Shown here piece by piece: positions 24,499 to 33,772 of a DNA stretch of 64,000 bases. The notes beneath the pieces were generated by a model. That model saw only the letters and a list, made by a program, of their open reading frames with translations, was not told the DNA's origin and did not search any database. Within the stretch, counting starts at the first letter, position 1, and every line of letters begins with the position of its first letter. This DNA comes from Lachnospiraceae bacterium (GTDB lineage: Bacteria; Bacillota; Clostridia; Lachnospirales; Lachnospiraceae). Both the position numbers and the translations under genes were made by a program. Where the stretch lies: contig JAFXAZ010000102.1 in NCBI GenBank assembly GCA_017521985.1, positions 1-64,000 on the forward strand, given 5' to 3'.

Positions 24499-24903
24499 TT
24501 ATTCTGTTATTTCTTCATCCGGAAATGCAGCATCTAAAATTTCTTCATCTGTTGCACCTTTATTACCTTTTATACGATTCATTATCTCCGGAATCAAATC
24601 CAGTGCTCTGGATAAATTGTCTGTATTTTTTACATTTACAAGTCTGGTACTTCCGTTTTGGATAACAAGAACCGCACTTGGACTCATTTTACCGGTAAGA
24701 CCACCGCCGCTTCCGCCGGAAAGTGCTTTACCTGCAGCATCACCACTTGAACCGGCACCAATTCCAAAAGATACATCTACCAAAGGAATTATTATAGTAT
24801 CTCCAAATTTTGTAGCCTCACCTACTACGGTCTTCGTTGCCAGAACAGTGTCCAACCCCTTCATTAGATCGTTTACAATTTCAGTTGTACTATTTGCTGC
24901 CAT
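24499..24903 (-). CDS. gerW: GerW/YtfJ family spore protein
   Basis: The 134-residue protein shows the family pattern: a short helical start (EIVNDLMKGLDTVLATKTVVGE), GDTIIIPLVDVSFGIG, a Gly/Ser-rich loop (51-70) and MSPSAVLVIQNG. In Bacillus GerW (YtfJ) is a forespore-expressed protein linked to spore germination. It follows the YtfI-like gene by 2 bp, the same order as in Bacillus. AAGGAGA precedes the ATG. Confidence 0.88.
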   Translation of the reverse strand: MAANSTTEIVNDLMKGLDTVLATKTVVGEATKFGDTIIIPLVDVSFGIGAGSSGDAAGKALSGGSGGGLTGKMSPSAVLVIQNGSTRLVNVKNTDNLSRALDLIPEIMNRIKGNKGATDEEILDAAFPDEEITE

Positions 24904-24905
24904 AT

Positions 24906-25712
24906 TTACACTCTCCTTAATTTCTTAATAAGTAGCCTTACTTTTTTATTTGCAATAATTTTAATTATTGCCACCAAAAAATGAACAATTCGAATTTTTC
25001 CTTTTACAAAGAACTCTCCCTCAATATGGGGCTTGGTCCATACCGGCTCAAGATAAATTTCCCCTGGCAAGACATCTTTCAAGCTGCAATATGCAGCATA
25101 AATATAGCCCGTAGTATCAGCCTGCCCTGTTCCACACACAACATTTATTCTGCATTTGCGTGGAAGAATCGTTTTAAATGCCTTCAAAATGGTTTTCAAA
25201 ACGTCTAAAATAAGTTCTTTATTCTCCTTAAACAAGGAAGCATAATACCCCACAGTATCAAGCGTGCTGCTTTTTGAACCGTCTTGTTCTTGCTTATCTT
25301 CAGAAGTTTTACCGGTTGTCTTGTCCTCGGAGTTACTTTCACTGGTTCTTTTGTCTTTCCGAACAATAGCTTCAGAAGCTTCACCAGCGAGTCGTTGCTC
25401 TCTTGTTTCTTTCGCATTTTCTTCCTTTTGCCCATTGCTCGTTTTCTCCTTTTGCTTTGCCGGAAAAACAGTAGTTCCCAAAATTCTAACATTTACAATT
25501 GTGTTACCGGGATAACTTACCTTTACCCTTACAATGGGATTTAAATACGTAATCAATGCCTTTACTTTTAGGTTATCTGCATATTTACTTCCTTCACTGC
25601 TATACATAATAGGTGCAAAAAGCACTAACAGCAAAATCAGAAAAACAAGCCCCAAAACACATAAGACAATGATCCCAAGCACTTTCAATATAAATAAAAT
25701 AATTCCTAGCAT
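24906..25712 (-). CDS. DUF2953 (YtfI-like) membrane-anchored protein
   Basis: Two N-terminal hydrophobic stretches (about 3-35) anchor the protein. A charged, Lys/Glu/Thr-rich low-complexity linker covers about residues 88-150, and the C-terminal part contains TTGYIYAAYCSLKDVLPG and a basic end KKLRRV. The DUF2953 family pairs with GerW/YtfJ in spore formers, as it does here. Function undefined. The start overlaps the upstream gene by 7 bp, indicating coupling. Confidence 0.75.
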   Translation of the reverse strand: MLGIILFILKVLGIIVLCVLGLVFLILLLVLFAPIMYSSEGSKYADNLKVKALITYLNPIVRVKVSYPGNTIVNVRILGTTVFPAKQKEKTSNGQKEENAKETREQRLAGEASEAIVRKDKRTSESNSEDKTTGKTSEDKQEQDGSKSSTLDTVGYYASLFKENKELILDVLKTILKAFKTILPRKCRINVVCGTGQADTTGYIYAAYCSLKDVLPGEIYLEPVWTKPHIEGEFFVKGKIRIVHFLVAIIKIIANKKVRLLIKKLRRV

Positions 25713-26026
25713 ACAGGTTCACCCAGAACCTCTCCGGCAAATGCTTCCACAGACTCATATTTATGCTCAACAAATATCTGATGCATAATATTTTCAATCA
25801 TGGAATATGCCTCTTTTTTGCCACGTGCTATGCCAAACACAAAACATTCTCTGGACAAATAATATTTATTTATGTGCATTTTGGCAGAAACAATTTCTAA
25901 TTGTCCCTCCTCCGTGCACAATAATAAAAAATATCCGGAAGGGAGTTTTCCTGCCTGTAATAAATCATATATTTTGCTTTTGTCCTGAATGCTTTCGCCC
26001 CATAAAAGCTCAGATTTAATACGCAT
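25706..26026 (-). CDS. Conserved hypothetical, 106 aa
   Basis: A small soluble protein starting MRIKSELLWGESIQD with an AGGAGG site 8 nt upstream. It has two likely strand-rich segments (GYFLLLCTEEGQLEIVSA and ECFVFGIARGKKEA) and helices near the end. No family recognised. It overlaps ytfI by 7 bp and follows the Nudix gene by 11 bp, so it belongs to the Nudix-to-gerW transcript. Confidence 0.6.
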   Translation of the reverse strand: MRIKSELLWGESIQDKSKIYDLLQAGKLPSGYFLLLCTEEGQLEIVSAKMHINKYYLSRECFVFGIARGKKEAYSMIENIMHQIFVEHKYESVEAFAGEVLGEPVC

Positions 26027-26037
26027 CAGAATTCCTC

Positions 26038-26472
26038 CTACAACTGACCTTTTCGTTTTAATTCAGTGTATTCACGATATGCCTTCTCCAAAATCTGCTT
26101 CTCATTTGGAAAACGCAATAAATGGTATGCTTCGTGATACTTATAAAAGCCAGAATCTACAAAATATTCTTCGCGTTGTGGTTTACTATAATAGCTGTCA
26201 GCCATCATAAGGTACCAATGTACTTCTTTTTCAACTACATTTTCAGGCACACTAAATGAATACTCACTTTTACCTATATACTTGACGATATTGGCCTTTG
26301 CACCACTTTCTTCAAGTACTTCTCTGAGAGCAGTTTCTTCATATGTCTCTCCCTGCTCTACTGTTCCTTTTGGCAAAACCCATCCTTCATACTTATTGCG
26401 ATAATTTTTATAAAGTAAAAGGACTTTTCCTCTAAATATAACCACACCGCCACAGCTTGTCGCATTAATCAT
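26038..26472 (-). CDS. NUDIX hydrolase
   Basis: A complete Nudix box occupies residues 36-58 (G-x5-E-x7-REVLEESGA), with the metal-binding Glu residues intact. The 144-residue single-domain protein would hydrolyse nucleoside diphosphate derivatives; the substrate is not predictable. An extended YYSKPQREEYFVD stretch precedes the C-terminal helix. AGGAGG lies before the ATG. It is the first gene of the run to gerW, with a promoter 43 bp upstream. Confidence 0.88.
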   Translation of the reverse strand: MINATSCGGVVIFRGKVLLLYKNYRNKYEGWVLPKGTVEQGETYEETALREVLEESGAKANIVKYIGKSEYSFSVPENVVEKEVHWYLMMADSYYSKPQREEYFVDSGFYKYHEAYHLLRFPNEKQILEKAYREYTELKRKGQL

Positions 26473-26514
26473 TATAGCTACCTCCTGTTTGGTGGGTCTG
26501 TACGACTTACACTT

Positions 26515-26543
26515 AGTATAGTCTATAAAGAAAAGCTTTGCAA
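26515..26543 (-). promoter_or_regulatory. Promoter for the Nudix-gerW run
   Basis: Minus-strand TTGCAA and TATACT with a 17-bp spacer. Confidence 0.6.
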
Positions 26544-26578
26544 GTTTTTTATTTTAAAGTCACAAAAACGAACTGATA

Positions 26579-28009
26579 TTATTCTACTCCGAAATATGCA
26601 TCAAAAATTCTCTTTGCTACCGGAACCGCATAAGAACTGCCAGTTCCTGCCTCTTCCATGATAATCGTAACGGCTATCTCCGGATTTTCGGCAGGAGCAA
26701 AACCGGTAAACCAGGAATGGGAAAAGGTTTTACTGGAATCATATTCTGCAGAACCTGTTTTTCCTGCAACGCTATAGGACAAACCATTTAACTTGGAAGC
26801 GGTACCCACTTCAACCACTTGAATCATTAAGTCCGTCAAAATTTGGGACTCTTCTTGCGTCATCAATGTTTTATATAAAGTTGGATTATACTGCTTTACC
26901 ACAGTTCCGTTGGCTGCTTTTACACAATCTATAACCTGTGGCTTCATTAATTTGCCGCCATTAGCAATCGCACATGTAATTAAATTCATTTGTAACGGAG
27001 TGGTAATGGTCTTTCCCTGCCCAAATGAAGACTGAATAATAGCCTCCTTAGAGCCATCTCCTACCAGGTCATAGCTGCTGATACTGCTCGGCAAATCTAT
27101 TGGAAGTTCTTCACCAAACAATAAATTATCCAAAGTATCACTAAATGAATCTAAATCAAGACCTACACCAATATTTGCAAAAGAAGAATTACAAGAGTTT
27201 GTTACAGAATCTTCATAAGTTTCATATCCGTGCGCCTTGTGATTAAAACAACTAATCTTTATATTGTCCATGGTAAAAGAACCATTACACTGATAACTAT
27301 ATCCACTTAAATCATTATTATGTTGCCTAAGATACTCTAAGGTAGTTACAACCTTAAAAATGGAACCCGGAGGGTAAAGTCCCTGTGTTGCTCTGTTCAA
27401 AAGTACACTGCTTTCTTCGTCTTCGGAAAGTTCCTTAAACAACTTTTCTATTTCGTTTGGATTAAAACCGGGCTTAGAAACCATTGCAATTATCCGTCCG
27501 GTCTTTACTTCAGTAACAACTACTGCACCCTGATAAACACCCATTGCATTATCCGCTATTTTTTGAAGCTTTGTATTAAAAGTCGTATATACATTATCCG
27601 CAGGATTTTTCTCTCCTGCAACATTTGTGCTTAGCTTGTCGTTAAGAGTAATATTGGAATGACTAAGTTCATAATTTGCCAATGCTTCCACACCACTTTT
27701 TCCGCGAGTGGAATAACCAATTACATGACAAAACAATTCATTATATGGATAGATTCTCTTCTCCGAACCATCCTCTTGCACTTCTGTATAGGCCAGTTTT
27801 TCACGGTCAGCAGAAAAGATGGTTCCACGAATATTCTGTTCTGCCATTAATTCCTGCCTGGAATTATAACTATTATTAAAAAATTCAGACTGATTACTTA
27901 TATTAAACCAAACAAGAAAGGTACACATTACTATGAATGCTCCAAAAAAAGCAATAATAAGAAAATACATCTTGTGATTTATTTGTTTAGTATTCTGTTG
28001 CATCATCAT
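26579..28009 (-). CDS. Class B penicillin-binding protein (PbpA-like)
   Basis: A membrane-anchored transpeptidase that crosslinks peptidoglycan. One N-terminal helix (about 14-37) is followed by RGTIFSADREKLA and the catalytic domain with SIFK (216-219, Ser216 nucleophile), SCN (272-274) and KTG (417-419). At 476 aa it lacks the large dimerisation domain of PBP2 and resembles actinobacterial PbpA. It overlaps the SEDS gene by 23 bp, so the two are translated together as a SEDS-PBP synthase pair. Confidence 0.88.
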   Translation of the reverse strand: MMMQQNTKQINHKMYFLIIAFFGAFIVMCTFLVWFNISNQSEFFNNSYNSRQELMAEQNIRGTIFSADREKLAYTEVQEDGSEKRIYPYNELFCHVIGYSTRGKSGVEALANYELSHSNITLNDKLSTNVAGEKNPADNVYTTFNTKLQKIADNAMGVYQGAVVVTEVKTGRIIAMVSKPGFNPNEIEKLFKELSEDEESSVLLNRATQGLYPPGSIFKVVTTLEYLRQHNNDLSGYSYQCNGSFTMDNIKISCFNHKAHGYETYEDSVTNSCNSSFANIGVGLDLDSFSDTLDNLLFGEELPIDLPSSISSYDLVGDGSKEAIIQSSFGQGKTITTPLQMNLITCAIANGGKLMKPQVIDCVKAANGTVVKQYNPTLYKTLMTQEESQILTDLMIQVVEVGTASKLNGLSYSVAGKTGSAEYDSSKTFSHSWFTGFAPAENPEIAVTIIMEEAGTGSSYAVPVAKRIFDAYFGVE

Positions 28010-29330
28010 ATTCCTCTTGTATTCTTGATACCATTTTAAGTGACTTTAAATATATTCCCTGTACAATAAAGAACACAAAAATCGTAGCCAGCACGGAACT
28101 TCCGCCATAGCTGACAAAGGGTAACGTAACACCTGTCAAAGGTATAAACTTTATTCCGCCTCCGATCGTCAGAAAAATCTGCACAGCATACGCCACTGCA
28201 AGACCTGTACAAATTAGTTTACTGAATTGATCCATAGCACGAATGCCAATTTGCATAATCATAAAGAAAGACAAAAAACAAACAATAATTAGTATAATGC
28301 CAAATAAGATTCCCATTTCTTCGCAAATTGCTGAAAAAATCATATCGTCCTCTACATATGGTATTGCTTTCGGATTACCATTGAACAAGCCGGAACCAAA
28401 TAATCCTCCGGAAGAAATTGCAAATAAAGATTGTGCAATCTGATACCCCGAACCATCTATGTAAGAAAAAGGATCTCTCCATGCCAAAACTCTATACTGA
28501 ATATGAGGGAATATATAATATACCCCGATAGAACCTATGGTTCCCAGTATCAGACCTGCCAGAAAAATAATATAACTATTTGTTGCAATAAAAAGCATAA
28601 ACAGGTAGGTCAACGCAAAAATCAACGCAGCTCCCAAATCCTTTGATGCAGCCAAAACAAGTATATATCCCCCTGCAACTATTGCTGAAAAGAAAACTCT
28701 TGCAGCATTTGTTTTTCGAAACAACATGGAGGCAATAAAAAATACAAAAATAATCTTTACAAACTCAGAAGGTTGAAAGGATACTCCGTAAATTGTAAAT
28801 GAAATCTTGGAACCATTTGTGATTTCACCCAAAATATTCACTCCGATAAGCAAGGCTGCCCCAAGCACTCCATATAAGAACCATCCTCTTTTAATAACAT
28901 TTATACGCTCAATAATGACCGGTATTATTAATGCAATTAGAAATCCCGCTCCCGCAATCAATACTTGTCTTACTGCTTTTGAAAAAGACAACCGCGAAAT
29001 AATGATAAGTCCGGTACCAAGAAGAAAACACATATTATTAAGCAGCAATCTATTTATCCGTTCGTATACCATTGGTGTAATACTTAAAATAGAAAGTAAT
29101 AAAACCTGTACTACACCATACAGCAAAACATACTTCATATTTTTCGTTTGAAAACACATCGTACAATAGCACATAAATTGAACAATAAATATACATAAGC
29201 GTTGTGTAAAATAGCACCATTTTTTATGCTTCTCGTTTCTTCCGACAAAACAAAAGCAACCACTCAACGCATAAAATGCACTAAATAATATTGCCATGTA
29301 TTTCGTTAATTCTGATAATAGAAATTCCAT
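27987..29330 (-). CDS. SEDS peptidoglycan glycosyltransferase (FtsW/RodA/SpoVE family)
   Basis: SEDS proteins polymerise lipid II into glycan strands with a cognate class B PBP, here the downstream gene. From the Met at 29330 (AGGTG ahead, 7 bp after the U32 stop) the protein is 447 aa with many membrane helices, VSFQPSEFVKI in the centre and LPFVSYGGSS near the end. An extra N-terminal hydrophobic region of about 90 residues makes it longer than the RodA at 57480-58607 and recalls actinobacterial RodA. Exact role (division, elongation or spore) unknown. Confidence 0.85.
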   Translation of the reverse strand: MEFLLSELTKYMAILFSAFYALSGCFCFVGRNEKHKKWCYFTQRLCIFIVQFMCYCTMCFQTKNMKYVLLYGVVQVLLLSILSITPMVYERINRLLLNNMCFLLGTGLIIISRLSFSKAVRQVLIAGAGFLIALIIPVIIERINVIKRGWFLYGVLGAALLIGVNILGEITNGSKISFTIYGVSFQPSEFVKIIFVFFIASMLFRKTNAARVFFSAIVAGGYILVLAASKDLGAALIFALTYLFMLFIATNSYIIFLAGLILGTIGSIGVYYIFPHIQYRVLAWRDPFSYIDGSGYQIAQSLFAISSGGLFGSGLFNGNPKAIPYVEDDMIFSAICEEMGILFGIILIIVCFLSFFMIMQIGIRAMDQFSKLICTGLAVAYAVQIFLTIGGGIKFIPLTGVTLPFVSYGGSSVLATIFVFFIVQGIYLKSLKMVSRIQEEYDDATEY

Positions 29331-29337
29331 ATCGCAC

Positions 29338-31536
29338 CTATTCAACCTGTCTGTTCTCATGTGCCGTTGTGTATTCCTTTATCGGGAACTCACAAGCCAC
29401 ACCTTTCATCCACTTTTTATAGTAATCTAAAATATCCCGCGTATTTTCCGCATCTTCCAAACTAAACTGTAATCTGTAAAATCCGGACATCGTATGACTA
29501 TATTTTTTGTGTAGAGAAAGCGGCACACTGTTGTAAATTATATTATAACAATATTTACAATTTGTTAATGCAGTAAATACTTTATCATATCTATCTTTTA
29601 AATAGGCCCTATGCACCCCATCCTTATGAGATAACCTGCAGGCTGCATTGGTCTTATATATACAATTTGCACTGACCATAAGCGGAATATAACCGTATAT
29701 AACCTGCTCTGTATTTTCGCCGCGAAGCCCTCGTAATTCCTTTGCATTTAATTCAAACGGCAACGTAATATGCTCTGCAAATTTTGAAATTTGTGCCTTC
29801 GCCTCTCGGTTCCAGCAATAGACTGATGCATCCGTATATATCGCAAAACTTCTCCTGCACTGTATTTTTCTGGCAAGTGCCAGTTCCTCTACATTTCGCA
29901 CTAACACTCCATGAATACCATCATTTAGTAATTTGTTTAAATACAATTCGGTTTTATTTAAATCTTTGTTTCGTAAAACGTACGGCATTGCATAAACAAT
30001 TTTAATATCCTGTGGTACGGCTTTATTTTGCACCAGATAAGCCTCCAGAGCTTCTTCTTCCAAATAAAGTATTTCGGCTTCTTTTAAAATAGAATGTGCC
30101 AAAACTGTTTCATACTGCTCTCTTGTCTTTAACAACAGGGTGAGTCCTGTTTTGTTTCTATGATATAGGTTGTTGCTTCTATCAACTTCATGCCCTAACA
30201 TCGGCGCTTCTTCTGCCACATGTCTAAGTGCCAATTCCGGAAAATAGGAATGTATAATAGCATGTTCTAATTGTTCCTGTGCTTTTCTGCGCAATGCATT
30301 TAACACCCCATTTGGAATAAATGCACTGCCTTCCATATGCACCTCTGCAAATTCTAATGTAAAGTGCGTATTGCCAAATTTACTTAACTGTTTTAAAACC
30401 GCTTCTTCTGTGGCAGGTGCTTTTTGAGCAGAATCTACAACAGGACCATTTACAGTGACGCTTATACCGGATTCTGTACAAAGGGTCAATACACTTTCCT
30501 GACTAACTTCAAAAAAGCCATAAAGGGATACCCGGATTTTCTGAGTATATCCTAAATATTTTTGTCGAATATCCCCTAATATTTTTTCTTCTAAACCACT
30601 GTAGCTAGGTGCATCTTTTGTAAGCATTTCTTTTCCGTTATGTTTATACAGATAACCATCATGTAATTCACTTCGCATATATAAGCTTTCCAATACATGC
30701 TTGTCCTCTTCTGAAATTTGAAAATTTACATCCGGATTTTCCAAAAACAGGTCAATATATTTGCGATAAAGCGCTGTAACACCTGCAGCATATTCACTTC
30801 GTTTCATGCGACCTTCTATTTTAAAAGAATCCATCCCCGCTTCAATCAGTGCCGGAATATGCTCAATAGTACACATATCCTTCAGGCTAAGCGTATAAGA
30901 ATCTTTTTTTGTCATATTATCTGCAGTCACATGATAAGGAAGTCGACATGGCTGAGCACACTTGCCTCTATTACCGCTTCGCCCGCCTAAAATACTGCTC
31001 ATCAGACACATGCCGGAATAACAATAACACATAGCACCATGAATAAAACATTCTACTTCAATTCCTGCGTCTCGAATAGCTTTTAATTCCTGCAAACTAA
31101 GTTCACGTGCCGGTACTACTCTTGATATTCCCAGTTCCTTACATAATGATACAAATTCAGTACCAGTAACCGCCATCTGTGTACTTGCATGAAGCTCCAT
31201 GTGTGGAAAATGCTCTCTTAAAAATTTAAGAACACCTAAATCCTGTATAATCACTCCGTCAAGACCTGCATTATAAAATGGCACTACATATTCATAAATC
31301 TCCGAGAATTCGGATTCTTTTATCAATGTATTTAAAGTCAAATATACTTTTCTTCCAAACAAATGTGCATACTTAATACATTCACAAAGAGTTGTGGAAT
31401 CAAAGTTATCAGCAAATGCTCTGGCTGAAAACTTCTCTCCACCTACATATATCGCATCTGCCCCGGCATTTACTGCCCCTATAAAACTGTCATAATTCCC
31501 TGCCGGAGCAAGTAACTCCACTTTATGACTTTCCAT
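29338..31536 (-). CDS. Peptidase U32 family protein
   Basis: The start at 31536 has GGAGG 9 nt ahead and gives the family opening KVELLAPAGNYDSF; the longer frame is unsupported. The U32 core shows ADAIYVGGEKFSARAFADNF, LHASTQMAVTG, ELS and the Cys-containing CFIHGAMCYCYSGMC followed by SGNRGKCAQPCR. A C-terminal DUF3656-like extension brings it to 732 aa. Relatives act in tRNA/rRNA hydroxylation (TrhP, RlhA) or were named collagenases; a hydroxylation role is more likely than proteolysis. Confidence 0.85.
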   Translation of the reverse strand: MESHKVELLAPAGNYDSFIGAVNAGADAIYVGGEKFSARAFADNFDSTTLCECIKYAHLFGRKVYLTLNTLIKESEFSEIYEYVVPFYNAGLDGVIIQDLGVLKFLREHFPHMELHASTQMAVTGTEFVSLCKELGISRVVPARELSLQELKAIRDAGIEVECFIHGAMCYCYSGMCLMSSILGGRSGNRGKCAQPCRLPYHVTADNMTKKDSYTLSLKDMCTIEHIPALIEAGMDSFKIEGRMKRSEYAAGVTALYRKYIDLFLENPDVNFQISEEDKHVLESLYMRSELHDGYLYKHNGKEMLTKDAPSYSGLEEKILGDIRQKYLGYTQKIRVSLYGFFEVSQESVLTLCTESGISVTVNGPVVDSAQKAPATEEAVLKQLSKFGNTHFTLEFAEVHMEGSAFIPNGVLNALRRKAQEQLEHAIIHSYFPELALRHVAEEAPMLGHEVDRSNNLYHRNKTGLTLLLKTREQYETVLAHSILKEAEILYLEEEALEAYLVQNKAVPQDIKIVYAMPYVLRNKDLNKTELYLNKLLNDGIHGVLVRNVEELALARKIQCRRSFAIYTDASVYCWNREAKAQISKFAEHITLPFELNAKELRGLRGENTEQVIYGYIPLMVSANCIYKTNAACRLSHKDGVHRAYLKDRYDKVFTALTNCKYCYNIIYNSVPLSLHKKYSHTMSGFYRLQFSLEDAENTRDILDYYKKWMKGVACEFPIKEYTTAHENRQVE

Positions 31537-31605
31537 CCAAATGTCCTCCGCAAAATTTAAAATAAACGGACAAATTCCTTCCAAAATTCTTGTAAATAAT
31601 AAAAC

Positions 31606-31640
31606 GTGCAAGCCCCTTGAAAAGGCCAAAGGGATTGCAC
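31606..31640 (-). terminator. Terminator between zapA and the U32 gene
   Basis: Stem GTGCAA-CCCTT pairs with AAGGG-TTGCAC around a short loop and is followed on the minus strand by GTTTTATT. Confidence 0.65.
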
Positions 31641-31654
31641 TATTTATAAACTCG

Positions 31655-32050
31655 TTATCTTTCGTTTCGTTCCAGTCGAGAAAGTTTATCTTTGACCTGC
31701 TGATATTTCTTTTCAATCAGCTTCGTACCGGATTCCAGATTCTCATATTTCACCTGCATAGCAACCAAGGAGCTTTTCAACTTTTCTAATTCTATGCTTT
31801 GTTCTTCATACTTGCGTTTGGAAATATATAATTCTTCACGACACTTAAAGTAATCATCTGCAATATTTAACTGCATTAAAATATGCTGCATATCCATTGG
31901 CTGGCTTCGAAAAGCCACTTCTTCTGCAAAAGAATTATATTTATTTTCTATATATGAACCAACATTCTTTAAATATTCGTTAGATTCATTGCCGCACAAA
32001 GTATAAGACTTACCGGCAATTGTAATATTAAAACAATTCTTTTTCTCCAT
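31655..32050 (-). CDS. zapA: Cell division protein ZapA
   Basis: ZapA bundles FtsZ filaments at the division ring. From the Met at 32050 (GAGAGGG ahead) the protein is 131 aa: an N-terminal globular head (NITIAGKSYTLCGNESNEYLKNVG) and a long C-terminal coiled coil from about residue 65. Firmicutes commonly keep zapA near ruvAB or a U32 gene. It is the last gene before a terminator in the SOS-controlled ruvAB transcript. Confidence 0.85.
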   Translation of the reverse strand: MEKKNCFNITIAGKSYTLCGNESNEYLKNVGSYIENKYNSFAEEVAFRSQPMDMQHILMQLNIADDYFKCREELYISKRKYEEQSIELEKLKSSLVAMQVKYENLESGTKLIEKKYQQVKDKLSRLERNER

Positions 32051-32098
32051 ATCGAAACCCTCTCTCTTTGGTATAAGAAAAGTATACAAAAAAGAATA

Positions 32099-33091
32099 TT
32101 ATTTTTCAATACCCAGATGCTTAAAAGCCAAATCTGTAGCCATTCTACCCTTTGGGGTACGATTCAACAAACCATTTTGAATTAAATATGGCTCATAAAC
32201 ATCTTCAATCGTTCCTGCATCTTCCCCAATAGCCGCTGAAAGAGTATCAAGTCCAACCGGACCGCCTCCGAATTTAAAAATAATGGTTTCTAAAATATTT
32301 CTATCCAAATGGTCTAAGCCTAATTTATCCACATCCATCAAATCTAAGGCTACATGCGCAACATGTTCTGTAATTACGCCATTATACTTCACCTGAGCAA
32401 AGTCTCGTACCCGCTTTAAAATACGATTTGCCAAACGTGGGGTTCCTCTACTGCGTCTTGCAAGTTCCACCGCTCCTTTTTCATCAATTTCCACACCTAA
32501 TATACGCGCAGAATGCTGAATAATAAGCTTTAACTGGTCAATATTATAAAACTCCAAGTGATGTATAATACCAAATCTATCTCGCAGAGGAGCTGTCAAA
32601 AGTCCGGCTCTGGTCGTCGCTCCAACTAAGGTAAATCTCGGTAAATCCAAACGGATAGAACGGGCACTTGCTCCCTTTCCAATCATAATATCAATGGCAT
32701 AATCCTCCATAGCAGGATACAGTACCTCTTCTACCTGTCTATTCAAACGATGAATCTCATCCACAAAAAGGATATCCCCTTCCTGGAGATTATTGAGAAT
32801 GGCAGCCATTTCACCCGGTTTTTCAATTGCAGGACCACTTGTAACCTTACAATGCACACCCATTTCATTAGCAATAATATTAGCAAGAGTAGTCTTACCT
32901 AATCCCGGAGGTCCATAAAACAAAACATGGTCCAAACTATCTCCACGCTCTCTGGCAGCATCAATATAAATTTTAAGTGTATCCTTTACTTTGTCCTGTC
33001 CAATATAATCACAAAGATACCTGGGACGTAATGAACCTTCTATCTTTATATCTTCTTCTTGAATTGTTGTTTCAATCATTCTCTTGGCCAT
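32099..33091 (-). CDS. ruvB: Holliday junction helicase RuvB
   Basis: RuvB is the hexameric motor that migrates Holliday junctions with RuvA. The 330-residue protein shows [13 protein letters not shown], Walker [10 protein letters not shown], Walker B-like VDEIHRLN, sensor ATTRAG and arginine finger RDRFG, plus the C-terminal winged-helix with RTPKGR. GAGG precedes the ATG, 9 bp after the ruvA stop. Confidence 0.97.
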   Translation of the reverse strand: MAKRMIETTIQEEDIKIEGSLRPRYLCDYIGQDKVKDTLKIYIDAARERGDSLDHVLFYGPPGLGKTTLANIIANEMGVHCKVTSGPAIEKPGEMAAILNNLQEGDILFVDEIHRLNRQVEEVLYPAMEDYAIDIMIGKGASARSIRLDLPRFTLVGATTRAGLLTAPLRDRFGIIHHLEFYNIDQLKLIIQHSARILGVEIDEKGAVELARRSRGTPRLANRILKRVRDFAQVKYNGVITEHVAHVALDLMDVDKLGLDHLDRNILETIIFKFGGGPVGLDTLSAAIGEDAGTIEDVYEPYLIQNGLLNRTPKGRMATDLAFKHLGIEK

Positions 33092-33100
33092 GCTTTATCC

Positions 33101-33706
33101 TCAAAACATATTTTTTAGTGCAGCCTTAAGCACTGCTTCTATATCCATTTCTGCTGCATTTTCCACTTTCTTTACAGCCCCTAAAGCCTCAGAAGAAGAA
33201 TACCCAAGTGCAACCAAGGCCTCAACCGCTTCTTTGGACGTATCATCACTTGCATGAGCTGACATTCGTACTCCGTTTACTTCTCTGTTTACCAACGTCT
33301 CCTCAACAGAAATTTTATCTTTTAATTCTAAAATAAGACGCTGAGCGGTCTTTAGACCAATTCCGGGAGCCTTTGCAATTGCTTTTGCATCGCCGGAAAT
33401 AATTGCAAAACGCAACGCGTCCGCATCCATCACAGACAGAACAGACATCCCGCCCTTGGGACCAATACCACTAACGGTAATACATTTCTTAAAAATCTCT
33501 AAGTCTTCAAAATTCAAAAAACCATACAGCCAAATGGCGTCTTCTCTAACACTGGTATATGTATAAATCCGAACCTCTTCACCAATCTGCGGCAAAAATG
33601 CAATACTGGCAGGTGAAAGTAAAATACGATACCCAATATCATGTACATCCAATATAATACTGTCCTCCCCAACATGGGACAGTTTACCTTTAAAGTATGC
33701 GTACAT
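33101..33706 (-). CDS. ruvA: Holliday junction DNA-binding protein RuvA
   Basis: RuvA forms the tetramer that holds the junction flat. Starting at the Met at 33706 (GAGGAG ahead) gives the family opening MYAYFKGKL and 201 aa. The OB fold, the HhH motifs (KCITVSGIGPKGG and KAPGIGLKTAQRLILELKDK) and the C-terminal RuvB-binding domain with LVALGYSSSEA are visible. An SOS-controlled promoter lies just upstream. Confidence 0.96.
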   Translation of the reverse strand: MYAYFKGKLSHVGEDSIILDVHDIGYRILLSPASIAFLPQIGEEVRIYTYTSVREDAIWLYGFLNFEDLEIFKKCITVSGIGPKGGMSVLSVMDADALRFAIISGDAKAIAKAPGIGLKTAQRLILELKDKISVEETLVNREVNGVRMSAHASDDTSKEAVEALVALGYSSSEALGAVKKVENAAEMDIEAVLKAALKNMF

Positions 33707-33741
33707 ATTCTTGCTCCTCAATCATCGATTATGGTATATAC

Positions 33742-33770
33742 ATCATATCACAATCGAACATATGTTTCAA
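33742..33770 (-). promoter_or_regulatory. Promoter for ruvA-ruvB-zapA
   Basis: Minus-strand TTGAAA and TATGAT separated by 17 bp. The LexA box at 33755-33768 overlaps the -35 and spacer. Confidence 0.7.
33755..33768. promoter_or_regulatory. LexA (SOS) box at ruvA
   Basis: CGAACATATGTTTC matches the Firmicutes LexA/DinR consensus CGAACRNRYGTTYC at every position. LexA bound here would block the ruvA promoter. Confidence 0.85.
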
Positions 33771-33772
33771 GC

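Noticed and set aside
31537-31716. 60-residue N-terminal extension of the U32 protein
   Set aside because: It runs through the zapA terminator, and GGAGG precedes the Met at 31536.
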